Below, piece by piece: positions 24,428 to 33,710 of a DNA stretch of 64,000 nt (positions within the stretch are counted from its first letter, which is position 1; every line of letters begins with the position of its first letter). The DNA is from Streptomyces hygroscopicus subsp. hygroscopicus. Lineage in GTDB: Bacteria; Actinomycetota; Actinomycetes; Streptomycetales; Streptomycetaceae. The translations under genes were made by a program, and so were the position numbers. Where the stretch lies: positions 372,001 to 436,000 of the forward strand of contig NZ_BSSM01000003.1 in NCBI RefSeq assembly GCF_030269125.1. The letters run 5' to 3'. Under the pieces are notes generated by a model. The model searched no databases. It was given only the letters and a program-made list of their open reading frames with translations, and was not told the DNA's origin.

Positions 24428-27400
24428 CCCGCCCCGCCGCCGTACTCGTCGCCAACCGCGGTGAGATAGCCCGCCGCGTCATCCGCACCGCCAAGCGGAT
24501 GGGACTCGCCACCGTCGCCGTCTTCTCCGACGCCGACCGGGCCGCTCCCCACGTCCGCGAGGCCGACCACGCGGTCCGCCTGGGCCCGGCGCCGGCCCGC
24601 GAGTCGTATCTGCGCGGCGACGCGATCATCGAGGCCGCGCTCGCCCACGGCGCCGGGATCATCCACCCCGGCTACGGCTTCCTCTCCGAGAACACCGCCT
24701 TCGCCCGTGCCGTGGAGAAGGCGGGCATCGTGTTCGCCGGGCCGACCGCCGACCAGATCACCGCCTTCGGCGAGAAGCACACCGCGCGCGCCCTGGCGAA
24801 GGCGGCCGGCGTGCCGCTGCTGGCCGGTACGGAGCTGCTCGCGAGCGCCGAGGAGGCCGTCACGGCGGCCGGTTCGATCGGACTGCCCGTGATGGTCAAG
24901 GCCACCGGTGGCGGCGGTGGCATCGGCATGCAGGCCTGCGCGACGGCCGACGAGGTGCGCGACGCCTTCGCCCGGGTCGCGGCGCTCGCCGAGTCCCACT
25001 TCGGTTCCGGCGGGGTGTTCCTGGAGCGCCTGGTGCGGCCCGCCCGCCATGTCGAGGTGCAGGTCTTCGGCGACGGCACCGGCCGGATCGCCGTACTCGG
25101 CGACCGGGACTGCTCGCTCCAGCGCCGCAACCAGAAGGTGATCGAGGAAGCCCCGGCCCCGGCCCTGCCCGCACGGGTGCGCGCGCTGCTGCACGACTCC
25201 TCGCGCCGGCTGCTCGCCTCGGTGGACTACCGGGGGGCGGGCACCGTGGAGTTCGTCTACGACCCGCTGCGCGAGGAGGCCGCCTTCCTGGAGGTCAACA
25301 CCCGCCTCCAGGTCGAGCACCCGGTGACGGAGCAGGCGTACGGCGTCGACCTCGTCGAACTCATGCTGCTGCTGGCCCGTGACGGCGAGGTGGACGACGC
25401 GGTGTTCGAGCGCGAGTGGACGCCCTCCGGGCACGCCGTGGAGGCCCGGGTCTACGCCGAGGACCCCGGGAAGGACTCGCTGCCCTCCTCGGGCCTGATC
25501 ACGCGGGCGGCCTTCCCGGGGCAGGGCGCGGACGCCCTGCCCGGCGTCCGCGTCGACGGCTTCGCCGAGACCGGTCTGGAGATCTCGCCGTACTACGACC
25601 CCATGCTCGCCAAGGTGATCGCCGAGGGCCCCACCCGGGACGCCGCGTTCGACCTGCTCGGCCGGGCCCTGGCCGAGAGCCGCGTGGACGGCGTGGTCAC
25701 CAACCTGGGGCTGCTGCGCGCGCTGACCGTACGGGACGAGGTGCGCGGGACGGCGCACAGCACCAGCACGCTCGACACCACCACCGACCCCGAGCCGCGC
25801 ATCGACGTGCTGGTGCCCGGGGCGATGACCACCGTGCAGGACCTGCCCGGCCGACTCGGCCACTGGCACGTGGGCGTGCCGCCGAGCGGGCCCTTCGACG
25901 CCGTCTCGTTCGCCGAGGCCAACCTCGCCGTCGGCAACCCGGAGACGGCGCCCGGCCTGGAGGTCACCGCGGGCGGACTGTCCCTGCGCTTCTCGCACTC
26001 CGCCGTGGTCGCCGTCACCGGCGCGCCCGTCCCGGTCACCGTGGACGGCACCGCGGCACCCCTGTGGGAACCGGTGCCGGTGCCGGCCGGCGCCACCCTG
26101 GTGCTCGGCGCCTGCCAGGGGCCCGGCCTGCGCAGTTACGTGGCCGTCCGGGGCGGGCTCGACGTACCCGGCTACCTGGGCAGCGCCTCGACGTTCACCC
26201 TCGGCGGTTTCGGCGGGCACGGCGGGCGGGCGCTGCGCGCGGGAGACGTCCTGCGGCCCGGCACCGCCCCGGCCGCGGGCGGCGGCCCGACGCCGTCCGG
26301 GCGCCGGCCCGCGATCGTCACGCACTGGCGGATCGGTGTGACCGAGGGCCCGCACGCGGCGCCCGAGTTCTTCACCCGCGAGGACATCGACACCCTCTAC
26401 GCCACCGACTACCAGGTGCACCACAACTCGGCCCGCACCGGTATCCGCCTGATCGGACCGAAGCCCCGGTGGGCCCGCGAGGACGGCGGCGAGGCGGGAC
26501 TGCACCCCTCGAACATCCACGACACCCCGTACGCGGTGGGCGCGCTGGACTTCACGGGGGACACGCCGATCGTCCTGGGCCCCGACGGGCCGTCCCTCGG
26601 CGGGTTCGTGTGCCCCGCCGTGGTCGCCAGCGGCGAACTGTGGAAGCTCGGCCAGCTCCGCCCGGGGGACGCCGTCCGTTTCGTGCCGGTCAGGGAGGCG
26701 GAGGCGGCCGGCCTCGACGCCCGCCGCGCCTCGCCCGCGCTGATCGGCGCGGGCGGTGACGGCGACGACGGCGTGCTGGGCCGCCTGGAGGGCACCGATG
26801 CCCGCCCGGCCGTCACCTATCGCCGGGACGGCGACGACAACGTCCTGGTCGAGTACGGCCCCATGGTGCTCGACCTCGGCCTGCGGATGCGCGTGCACGC
26901 CCTCCAGGAGACCCTCGCCGCGCACGCGCCCGACGGTGTCGTCGACGTCACTCCGGGCATCCGGTCCCTCCAGATCCACACCGACGCCCGTCGGCTGAAG
27001 GCCCGTGACCTGACGGTCCTGTTGCGTGAGCTGGAGGACGAGGTGCCGCCCACCGACGAGCTGGTCGTCCCCTCCCGCACGGTGCGGCTGCCGTTGAGCT
27101 GGGACGACCCGGCGACCCGCCTGGCCATCGAGCGGTACATGGCCGGGGTCCGGGACGACGCCCCGTGGTGCCCGTGGAACATCGAGTTCATCCGCCGCGT
27201 CAACGGCCTGGAAACCGCCGACGACGTCTACCGCACCGTCTTCGACGCCTCCTACCTGGTGCTCGGACTCGGCGACGTGTACCTCGGCGCGCCCGTGGCC
27301 ACCCCGCTCGACCCCCGGCACCGCCTCGTGACCACCAAGTACAACCCGGCCCGCACCTGGACCGCGGAGAACTCCGTCGGCATCGGCGGCGCCTACCTGT

Positions 27401-28017
27401 GCGTCTACGGCATGGAGGGCCCCGGCGGGTACCAGTTCGTCGGCCGCACCGTGCAGGTCTGGAACCGGTACCGCAGGGGCGGCCTGTTCCGGGACTCCCC
27501 GTGGGCGCTGCGCTTCTTCGACCGGATCGAGTGGTACCCGGTCACCGCGGAGGAACTGCTGGAACTCCGCGCGGAGACCGACGCGGGACGCGGCGACTTC
27601 GCCACGGAGGAGGGCACCTTCTCGATCGCCGGGTACAACGCCTTCCTGGCCGCCCACGCCGACTCGATCGCCGCCTTCCGGCAGCGGCAGAGTGCCGCGT
27701 TCGAGGCGGAGAGGCAACGCTGGCGGGCCGCGGGCGAGTTCGACCGCGACGACGGTCCGGAACCCGTGACCGCCGCCGCCGCTGTCACCGTCCCGGACGG
27801 CGCGGTCCCGGTCACCGCGCCGTTCACCGCCACCGTCTGGCAGATCACCGCCGAGCCCGGCACCGCCCTGGCCGACGGCGATCCGATCCTCTCCCTGGAG
27901 GCGATGAAGATGGAGTCCAAGGTGCACGCCCCCGCGGCCGGAACCCTGCTGGAGGTCTACGTCAAGCCCGGCGAACAGGTCGCGCCCGGCCAGGTCCTCG
28001 CGGCGGTGCGGGCATGA
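24424..28017 (+). CDS. Biotin-dependent urea/guanidine carboxylase
   Basis: The 1197-residue enzyme carboxylates urea (to allophanate) or guanidine (to carboxyguanidine) using ATP, bicarbonate and biotin. Domains in order: biotin carboxylase (about 1-450, with ANRGEIARRVIRTAKRMG, the ATP-grasp loop KATGGGGGIGMQ and EVNTRLQVEHPVTEQ), a carboxyltransferase region made of KipA/KipI-type halves (about 460-1070, with QDLPGRLGHWHVGVPPSGPF and YGPMVLDLG), and a C-terminal biotin carrier domain with EAMKMES, Lys1162 being the biotinylated residue. The GTG start overlaps the upstream stop and its own stop overlaps the allophanate hydrolase ATG. The accompanying DUF1989 pair favours guanidine over urea; the two activities cannot be told apart by eye. 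Confidence 0.95.
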   Translation: MTRPAAVLVANRGEIARRVIRTAKRMGLATVAVFSDADRAAPHVREADHAVRLGPAPARESYLRGDAIIEAALAHGAGIIHPGYGFLSENTAFARAVEKAGIVFAGPTADQITAFGEKHTARALAKAAGVPLLAGTELLASAEEAVTAAGSIGLPVMVKATGGGGGIGMQACATADEVRDAFARVAALAESHFGSGGVFLERLVRPARHVEVQVFGDGTGRIAVLGDRDCSLQRRNQKVIEEAPAPALPARVRALLHDSSRRLLASVDYRGAGTVEFVYDPLREEAAFLEVNTRLQVEHPVTEQAYGVDLVELMLLLARDGEVDDAVFEREWTPSGHAVEARVYAEDPGKDSLPSSGLITRAAFPGQGADALPGVRVDGFAETGLEISPYYDPMLAKVIAEGPTRDAAFDLLGRALAESRVDGVVTNLGLLRALTVRDEVRGTAHSTSTLDTTTDPEPRIDVLVPGAMTTVQDLPGRLGHWHVGVPPSGPFDAVSFAEANLAVGNPETAPGLEVTAGGLSLRFSHSAVVAVTGAPVPVTVDGTAAPLWEPVPVPAGATLVLGACQGPGLRSYVAVRGGLDVPGYLGSASTFTLGGFGGHGGRALRAGDVLRPGTAPAAGGGPTPSGRRPAIVTHWRIGVTEGPHAAPEFFTREDIDTLYATDYQVHHNSARTGIRLIGPKPRWAREDGGEAGLHPSNIHDTPYAVGALDFTGDTPIVLGPDGPSLGGFVCPAVVASGELWKLGQLRPGDAVRFVPVREAEAAGLDARRASPALIGAGGDGDDGVLGRLEGTDARPAVTYRRDGDDNVLVEYGPMVLDLGLRMRVHALQETLAAHAPDGVVDVTPGIRSLQIHTDARRLKARDLTVLLRELEDEVPPTDELVVPSRTVRLPLSWDDPATRLAIERYMAGVRDDAPWCPWNIEFIRRVNGLETADDVYRTVFDASYLVLGLGDVYLGAPVATPLDPRHRLVTTKYNPARTWTAENSVGIGGAYLCVYGMEGPGGYQFVGRTVQVWNRYRRGGLFRDSPWALRFFDRIEWYPVTAEELLELRAETDAGRGDFATEEGTFSIAGYNAFLAAHADSIAAFRQRQSAAFEAERQRWRAAGEFDRDDGPEPVTAAAAVTVPDGAVPVTAPFTATVWQITAEPGTALADGDPILSLEAMKMESKVHAPAAGTLLEVYVKPGEQVAPGQVLAAVRA

Positions 28018-29687
28018 GCCTCATGACACCGACCGCGCGGGTGGAGGCCGCCTACGAGCGCATCGAGAGCGTCGGCCGTCCCGAGATCTGGATCCACCTC
28101 AGGCCGCGCGAGCAGGTGCTCGCCGAGGCGGCCGGGATCGACCCGGCGCTGCCGCTGGCCGGCCTGGTGGCCGCCGTCAAGGACAACATCGACGTGGCCG
28201 GCCTGCCCACCACCGCGGGCGCGCCGTCGTACGCGTACCTCCCGCGGGCCGACGCGCCCGCGGTAGCGCGGCTGCGCGCCGCCGGCGCGGTGGTGCTCGG
28301 CAAGACCAACCTGGACCAGTTCGCCACCGGCCTGGTCGGCACCCGCAGCCCGTACGGGGCGGTACGCAACGCCTGGGACGCGCAGCGCGTCTCGGGCGGC
28401 TCGTCCTCCGGCTCCGCCGTCGCGGTCGCGCTGGGCATCGCCGACCTCGCGCTCGGCACCGACACGGCCGGCTCCGGGCGGGTGCCCGCCGCCCTCAACG
28501 GCATCGTCGGCGTCAAGCCCACCAAGGGTCTGGTGCCGGTGACCGGTGTGGTCCCCGCCTGCTACACCCTCGACTGTGTGACCGTCTTCGCGCGTGACCT
28601 GCGACTCGCCCGCACGGCGGTCGAGTTGGCCGAGGGACCCGACCCGGCCGACCCGCTCTCGCGCAGCGGCGCCCAGCTCCCGCCCCCGCCCGCGCGCCCC
28701 CGGGTCGCCGTCCCGGCCCCGGAGCATCTCCGGGGGCTGGCCGAGGGCTGGCGCGAGGCCTTCGACGCCGCGGTCGTCCGCCTGGCGAGCACCGGGGCGG
28801 AGATCGTCGAGGCCGACGTCACCCCGCTGCTCCAGGCGGCGGAACTGCTGTACGGCGGCGCGTTCGTCGCCGAGCGGTACGCCGCCGTGGGCGCGCACCT
28901 GGAGGAGCACCGCGATCTGATCGGCACGGACCTCGATCCGACCGTCGCCGCCACGGTGCTGGCCGGCCGGCAGAAGACCGCGGCCGACTGGGCCGCCGAC
29001 ACCGCCCGCCTCGCCGCCCTGGGCGCCGCCGGGCGGGCGGTGCTCGACGGCTGCTCGGCTCTGCTGACCCCGACCACCACCTGGCACCCCACCCTCGACC
29101 AGGTGGCGGCCGACCCGGTCGGCGCCAACGCCCGACTGGGCCGTTTCACGAACTTCGCCAACCTGCTGGACTGCGCCTCGCTCGCCGTGCCCGCGGGGTT
29201 CGTGGACGGTCTGCCGTTCGGTGTGATGTTCACCGGGCCGGCCTTCTCCGACCGCGCGCTGGCCGCACTGGCCGAGCGGTTCGCGGATCCGGGGCTCGAC
29301 CTGTTCGTGGTCGGCGCCCACCTCACCGGGCAGCCGCTCAACGCCCAGTTGGTGCAAGCGGGCGGGACACTGGTGGGCCCGGCACGCACGGCCGCGGGCT
29401 ACCGGCTGTACGCCCTGGCCACCGCGCCGCCCAAGCCCGGCCTGGTCCGTGTCGCCGAGGACACGGCAGGCGGTACGGGGCCGGGCGTGGAGGGCGAGGT
29501 CTGGCGGCTTCCGGCGGCCGGGTTCGGTACGTTCACCGCCGCCGTTCCGCCGCCGATGACCATCGGCACCGTGGAACTGGCCGACGGGCGGCACATCAGC
29601 GGCTTTCTCGTCGAGCCGTACGCCGTCGAGGGCGCGCCCGACATCACCCGTCACGGCGGCTGGCGGAGCTATACGGCCTCCTCGTGA
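28014..29687 (+). CDS. atzF: Allophanate hydrolase
   Basis: This 557-residue amidase-signature enzyme splits allophanate into ammonia and CO2, the last step of urea carboxylase and guanidine carboxylase pathways. The catalytic triad is visible: Lys56 in VKDNID, the Ser-rich loop SGGSSSGSA (127-135) and the nucleophile Ser154 in TDTAGSGRVPAA. The N-terminal amidase domain is followed by a smaller C-terminal domain (about 450-557, ending in the FLVEPYAVEGAPDITRHGG region) that is diagnostic for allophanate hydrolases rather than general amidases. The ATG overlaps the carboxylase stop (ATGA). Length is close to family norm. Confidence 0.95.
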   Translation: MSLMTPTARVEAAYERIESVGRPEIWIHLRPREQVLAEAAGIDPALPLAGLVAAVKDNIDVAGLPTTAGAPSYAYLPRADAPAVARLRAAGAVVLGKTNLDQFATGLVGTRSPYGAVRNAWDAQRVSGGSSSGSAVAVALGIADLALGTDTAGSGRVPAALNGIVGVKPTKGLVPVTGVVPACYTLDCVTVFARDLRLARTAVELAEGPDPADPLSRSGAQLPPPPARPRVAVPAPEHLRGLAEGWREAFDAAVVRLASTGAEIVEADVTPLLQAAELLYGGAFVAERYAAVGAHLEEHRDLIGTDLDPTVAATVLAGRQKTAADWAADTARLAALGAAGRAVLDGCSALLTPTTTWHPTLDQVAADPVGANARLGRFTNFANLLDCASLAVPAGFVDGLPFGVMFTGPAFSDRALAALAERFADPGLDLFVVGAHLTGQPLNAQLVQAGGTLVGPARTAAGYRLYALATAPPKPGLVRVAEDTAGGTGPGVEGEVWRLPAAGFGTFTAAVPPPMTIGTVELADGRHISGFLVEPYAVEGAPDITRHGGWRSYTASS

Positions 29688-29720
29688 CCGGGGACGGCGT
29701 CGTGCCGGGGTGATGGCAGG

Positions 29721-30425
29721 ATGGGCCCCATGACGACGACGCGCCCCCGTCAGGGCAGGCCCCGGCACACGCCATCGTCCGATCCCGGCACCTCCGCGCG
29801 GGACCAGATCCTCGACGCCGCCGGGGCGCTGTTCGTCGAACGCGGCATCGGCGGGACCAGCACCCGGATGATCGCCGAGCGGGTGGGCATCAGACAGGCC
29901 TCGCTGTACTACCACTTCGCCACCAAGGAGGACATCCTCGCCGAGCTGCTGGCCACGTCCGTACGGCCCAGCCTGCGGATGATGGAGCGCATCGGGGCGC
30001 TGGTGCCCGAGCGGGCCGAGCCGGCCGCAGCGCTCTACGCGGTGGCCGCGATGGACGTGCGCACGCTCTCACGCACCAGCTACAACATCGGCACGCTCTA
30101 CCTGCTGCCGGAGGTGCGGGCGGAGCGGTTCGACGCGTTCCGGTCCGAACGGGACCGGCTCCAGGCCGGCTACGGTGCCCTCGGGGCGCTGGCGGCGACC
30201 GGGGACGTCGCGCGGAGCATGCCCGCCGAACGGATCGGCGAGCTGCTGATCCAGCTGGTGGAGGTCGTCATCCAGATACGGCGCTCCCGCGAGCCGGAGC
30301 CGGCCGACACGGACGCCATCGCGTCGTCCTGCCTGCGGTTGTGCGGCCTCGACGAGCGGGCCGTGGCCAGGGCGAGGGGCGGGGCGGACGTGCTGTTGAG
30401 CGGTTCGGACCGGCCGACGTCCTGA
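29721..30425 (+). CDS. TetR family regulator of the guanidine/urea operon
   Basis: This 234-residue TetR-type repressor follows allophanate hydrolase by 33 bases on the same strand. The N-terminal helix-turn-helix (about 28-75) reads ILDAAGALFVERGIGGTSTR and RQASLYYHFATKEDILAELL; the rest is the helical ligand-binding domain. TetR proteins of the AmtR type are known to control urea carboxylase operons in other actinobacteria, responding to nitrogen status, which suits this location. The 22-bp palindrome at 20999-21020 is its likely operator. ATG codons at 29721 and 29730 are both possible starts. Confidence 0.9.
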   Translation: MGPMTTTRPRQGRPRHTPSSDPGTSARDQILDAAGALFVERGIGGTSTRMIAERVGIRQASLYYHFATKEDILAELLATSVRPSLRMMERIGALVPERAEPAAALYAVAAMDVRTLSRTSYNIGTLYLLPEVRAERFDAFRSERDRLQAGYGALGALAATGDVARSMPAERIGELLIQLVEVVIQIRRSREPEPADTDAIASSCLRLCGLDERAVARARGGADVLLSGSDRPTS

Positions 30426-30976
30426 TGGGCGTGACGCACGAGGGGAAGGTGCTCGGGCGGTTCACGCGTCGGGCCCGGCGGGACACCGCGCTCGGTGTCG
30501 CCGGGCCGACGTCCGAGCCGGTGGCCGGCCGACGCGGGTGCGCCGGCCACCGCGGTGTCAGGACTCGTGCGGGTGGAGCGCCTTCTGCGCGGTGAAGAAG
30601 TGCGCGGCCTCGCCGCCGCCCAGCCGACCGAAGCCGGAAAGGGCAACCCCGCCGGAGGGCACGTACCCTTCGCCCGCGACCGACGGGCCGGCGAGGCGTC
30701 GGCCGGCCGGCGCAGAGCCCCTTCCGCGTCCGCCGTGTTCGCCCCGGTCGCGTCCGCCGACGGCACCGTCACGGTTCCTGGGCCGACGGGCTGGAGCGGC
30801 TGAGGTACCGACCGCCCACGGGCCCGCCGTCCGCCCGCCGGAGGCGGCGGACCCGTGCCGTACGACCACCGACGGACATCTTGGCCTAGACCAGTGTTCG
30901 CATGTACTCTCCCACCACCTCGCACTGCGGCACCACAGCACGGCTCCCCACGGTCGCTGCCCAGGAAGGTCCCCGC
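30426..30976. other. Intergenic region with a possible gene remnant
   Basis: No intact gene lies in these 550 bases. On the minus strand, 30558-30690 ends in VALSGFGRLGGGEAAHFFTA followed by a natural-looking C-terminus and stop, which could be the tail of a lost gene, but the frame upstream is low-complexity. TTGGCC and CAGTGT near 30882-30897 may be promoter elements for the ThuA-lectin gene. Confidence 0.35.
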
Positions 30977-32221
30977 ATGATGCACTTCCGCGCCCGAACC
31001 CCCCTGCACCGCTCCCTGTCGAGACTGCTCGCCCTGTTCGTCGTCCTGCTCGGCGTCCAGACCGCACCCGCGTACCGCGCCCACGCCGCCACGCCCTTCA
31101 AGGTGATCGCCTTCTACGACGGCACCTACGACGCGGCGCACATCAGCTTCGACCACGAGGCCAACGCGTGGTTCCCGCAGGCGGGCGCACAGAACGGCTT
31201 CACCTACACCGCCACCACCGACTGGAGTCAGCTGAACACCGCGAACCTGGCCGGCTACCAGGTCGTGATGTTCCTCGACGACTACCCGCACACCGCCGCG
31301 CAGCAGACCGCCTTCCAGACCTACATGGCGAACGGCGGGGGCTTCGTCGGCTTCCACGTCTCCGCGTACGACGACGACACGAGCGACTGGCCCTGGTACC
31401 ACGACACGTTCCTCGGCACCGGGACGTTCCGGAGCAACTCCTGGGGGCCGACGTCCGAGACGCTGCGGATCGAGGACGCCGGCCATCCGGTGACCGCGGG
31501 TCTGCCCGCGACCATCACGTCCTCGGTCAGCGAGTGGTACAGCTGGCAGAACGACCTGCGGCAGAACCCGGACATCGACATCCTGGCCTCGCTGGACCCG
31601 TCGACCTTCCCGGTCGGCACCGATCCCAACCAGACCTGGAACAGCGGTTATTACCCGATCGTGTGGTCCAACCGCCACTACCGGATGGTCTACGACAACT
31701 TCGGTCACAACGCGATGGACTACTCGACCGACACCGCCCTGTCCTCCACCTTCGCGAGCGCCCAGCAGAACCAGCTGCTCCTCCAGGAGATCACGTGGGC
31801 GGCCGGACAGTCCGGCCCGGTGACCCCGCCCGCGAACGCCACCGGCCCCATCCACGGGTACGGCGGCAAGTGCGTGGACATCGCGGGCGCGAACACCGCC
31901 AACGGCACGGCCGTCCAGCTCTACACCTGCAACGGCACAGCCGCGCAGAACTGGACCGTGGGCGGCGCCGGCACGCTCAGCGCGCTGGGCAAGTGCATGG
32001 ACGTGACCTCGGCCGGCACCGCCAACGGCACCAAGGTGCAGCTCTACGACTGCAACGGCACGGGCTCGCAGGTCTGGCAGCCCGGTGCGAACGGCTCCCT
32101 GGTGAATCCGCAGTCGGGCAAGTGCCTGGACGCGACCGGGCCCAGCTCGGCCGACGGCACCCTGTTGCAGATCTGGTCCTGTACCGGAGCCGCCAACCAG
32201 AGTTGGTCCCTGCCCTCCTGA
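30977..32221 (+). CDS. Secreted ThuA-domain protein with C-terminal ricin-type lectin domain
   Basis: This 414-residue exported protein starts with a basic n-region, a hydrophobic core (LLALFVVLLGVQTAPA) and a signal peptidase site near AHAAT. Residues about 40-270 form a ThuA domain (class I glutamine amidotransferase-like, FKVIAFYDGTYDAAHISF, GGGFVGFHVSAYD and the WSNRHYRMVYDNFGHN end), a fold linked to sugar metabolism. Residues about 285-414 are a ricin B/CBM13 trefoil with three repeats, each carrying GKC(V/M/L)D and a Q-x-W at the end. The lectin part suggests binding to a polysaccharide outside the cell. AGGAAGG precedes two adjacent ATGs (30977, 30980). It is a single-gene unit closed by a hairpin. 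Confidence 0.88.
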   Translation: MMHFRARTPLHRSLSRLLALFVVLLGVQTAPAYRAHAATPFKVIAFYDGTYDAAHISFDHEANAWFPQAGAQNGFTYTATTDWSQLNTANLAGYQVVMFLDDYPHTAAQQTAFQTYMANGGGFVGFHVSAYDDDTSDWPWYHDTFLGTGTFRSNSWGPTSETLRIEDAGHPVTAGLPATITSSVSEWYSWQNDLRQNPDIDILASLDPSTFPVGTDPNQTWNSGYYPIVWSNRHYRMVYDNFGHNAMDYSTDTALSSTFASAQQNQLLLQEITWAAGQSGPVTPPANATGPIHGYGGKCVDIAGANTANGTAVQLYTCNGTAAQNWTVGGAGTLSALGKCMDVTSAGTANGTKVQLYDCNGTGSQVWQPGANGSLVNPQSGKCLDATGPSSADGTLLQIWSCTGAANQSWSLPS

Positions 32222-32226
32222 ACGCG

Positions 32227-32265
32227 CCGGGGCCGGCGGGGCGAGGTGCCTCCGCCGGTCCCCGG
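32227..32265 (+). terminator. Terminator hairpin after the ThuA-lectin gene
   Basis: CCGGGGCCGGCGG and CCGCCGG-T-CCCCGG form a long GC stem with one bulge, a few bases after the stop codon. Confidence 0.6.
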
Positions 32266-32284
32266 GACGCACGCCGTTCCGCGC

Positions 32285-32660
32285 CCTCAGTCCTTCGCGC
32301 CCGTCGTCACCTCCAGGAAGACGGGGTTGGTCAGGGCCGCCATCGGGCCGAACAGCAGCGCGTTCCCCATGGACGCGGCCCGCGCGGATGCCGTCGATGA
32401 CGGAGTCGGTGGCCAGGTCGTCCGCGCGGACGACGTCGTGCGGCAGGCCGATGACGTTCGGGGCACTGTGCGCGTCGCTGTTGCCCATGGCGGGCAGCCA
32501 GCGCTTACCCGTGCGAACCGCCTCACCGAGTTACTGGTCCCAGGTGCTGACCGCGTGCTCGTCGTCGTACGTCCACGGGCCGGTCCACACCTCGGTGGCA
32601 TCGGCGTCGTCGAAGCCGAACTTCCACTGGCAGTGCCGGGCGACGCAGACCTAAGACATC
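32285..32660 (-). pseudogene. PHP-domain phosphoesterase relic (CehA/McbA-like)
   Basis: Minus-strand pieces DATEVWTGPWTYDDEHAVST and LPAMGNSDAHSAPNVIGLPH, followed by DLATDSVIDGIRAGR, match the C-terminal half of secreted or cytoplasmic PHP metallo-phosphoesterases; the SDAH motif carries metal ligands. A stop (WDQ then TAA) interrupts the frame, a frameshift follows RAGR, and the tail MAALTNPVFLEV is in another frame. The N-terminal metal-binding half is missing. It is a decayed fragment. Confidence 0.7.
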
Positions 32661-32719
32661 CCCGACACATCATGTGTTCAGGTGAGAAAAACATGAGGAC
32701 ACTGACCTAACATCAGTGC

Positions 32720-33631
32720 GTGAGCCCTGGTGGGAAAGACGAGAAGCCCTTCGCCACGCGCGTGCGCGGACGACTGGAGGCCGTCGCCGCGGGCGCGGCG
32801 CTGCTGCTGGCCGGCGTCAACGCGGCGTTCGTGCGGACGGCGGCCGGACAGCGTTGGGAGAACGCGGCGCTGGCCGGCCGACGCGAGGACGAGACCCTGG
32901 CCGCCGCCCGTACCGCCGACCACATGCTGGATCACATCACCCTGTCCTCGCTCGGCGTGGCGGTGGCAGTGCTGGCCCTGATCGGGCTGGTGCGGCGCCG
33001 CTCCGTCCTGACCGCGGTCGCCGTCGGTACGGTGGGCGTCTCCCTGGTGCTCGCCGAGGTGCTGAAGCGGTACGTGCTGCACCGTCCGGATCTCGTGGAC
33101 GCCCCGCGGCGGCTGCTCGGCAACAGCTTCCCGAGCGGGCACACCACGATCGCGATGAGCGTGCTGTTCGGGCTCACCCTGGTGGTTCCCTACCGGTTGC
33201 GGGGCGTCGCCGTCGGCGTCTGCGCGTTGTGGGCGACCTTCGTCGGTGCCTACACGGTGGCGGCGGGCTGGCACCGGCCCAGTGACACCATCGGGGCCGA
33301 CCTGCTCGTGCTGGCCGTCGCCTGCGCGCTCACCGCGCTCCTGGCGCGGAGTGGACGGGTGCGTCCCGTCGCGGACCGCCCCCGACCGTTGCGCGCGCTG
33401 TTCGTGATCGCCCCGCTGAGCGGTGTGGCGCTGGCCGGGCTCGGCTCCGGTGCGCTGCTGCTGGTGGAGTCCATGTTCCGGCTGCCGCCCGGGGATCCGG
33501 CGGTGCCGCGCCTGGCGTACGCGGGCGGCCACGCGCTGGCCGCGGGGGCCAGTGCGGCCGTCACCCTGGTGCTCCTCGCTCTGCTGCGCCGGGTCGACTT
33601 GGACCGGCCCCAGAGCCCGGATGAGGCATGA
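32720..33631 (+). CDS. PAP2-type membrane phosphatase
   Basis: This 303-residue integral membrane protein of the type 2 phosphatidic acid phosphatase superfamily dephosphorylates lipid phosphates such as phosphatidate or undecaprenyl pyrophosphate at the outer face of the membrane. The three catalytic motifs are intact: KRYVLHRPDL (KxxxxxxRP), FPSGHTTIAMS (PSGH) and GWHRPSDTIGAD (SRxxxxxHxxxD-like, with the conserved His and Asp). Five to six hydrophobic helices are visible. The GTG at 32720 has no ribosome binding site; TAACAT at 32708-32713 may be a -10 for a leaderless mRNA. A 6-1-6 dyad (ACACAT-c-ATGTGT, 32665-32677) lies upstream. Confidence 0.88.
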   Translation: MSPGGKDEKPFATRVRGRLEAVAAGAALLLAGVNAAFVRTAAGQRWENAALAGRREDETLAAARTADHMLDHITLSSLGVAVAVLALIGLVRRRSVLTAVAVGTVGVSLVLAEVLKRYVLHRPDLVDAPRRLLGNSFPSGHTTIAMSVLFGLTLVVPYRLRGVAVGVCALWATFVGAYTVAAGWHRPSDTIGADLLVLAVACALTALLARSGRVRPVADRPRPLRALFVIAPLSGVALAGLGSGALLLVESMFRLPPGDPAVPRLAYAGGHALAAGASAAVTLVLLALLRRVDLDRPQSPDEA

Positions 33632-33710
33632 GCGGCTCATAAACGTGGCTTATGAGGTCATACGGCGAAGACCGCTATCGCTGCCCGACGGCCGGTGCCA
33701 AGGTGACGTC

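Noticed and set aside
24073..27927. 1284-codon open frame opposite the carboxylase
   Set aside because: High GC content keeps the antisense frame free of stops. The composition (Gly, Arg, His, Val repeats) is that of a shadow frame and the sense strand has every carboxylase motif.
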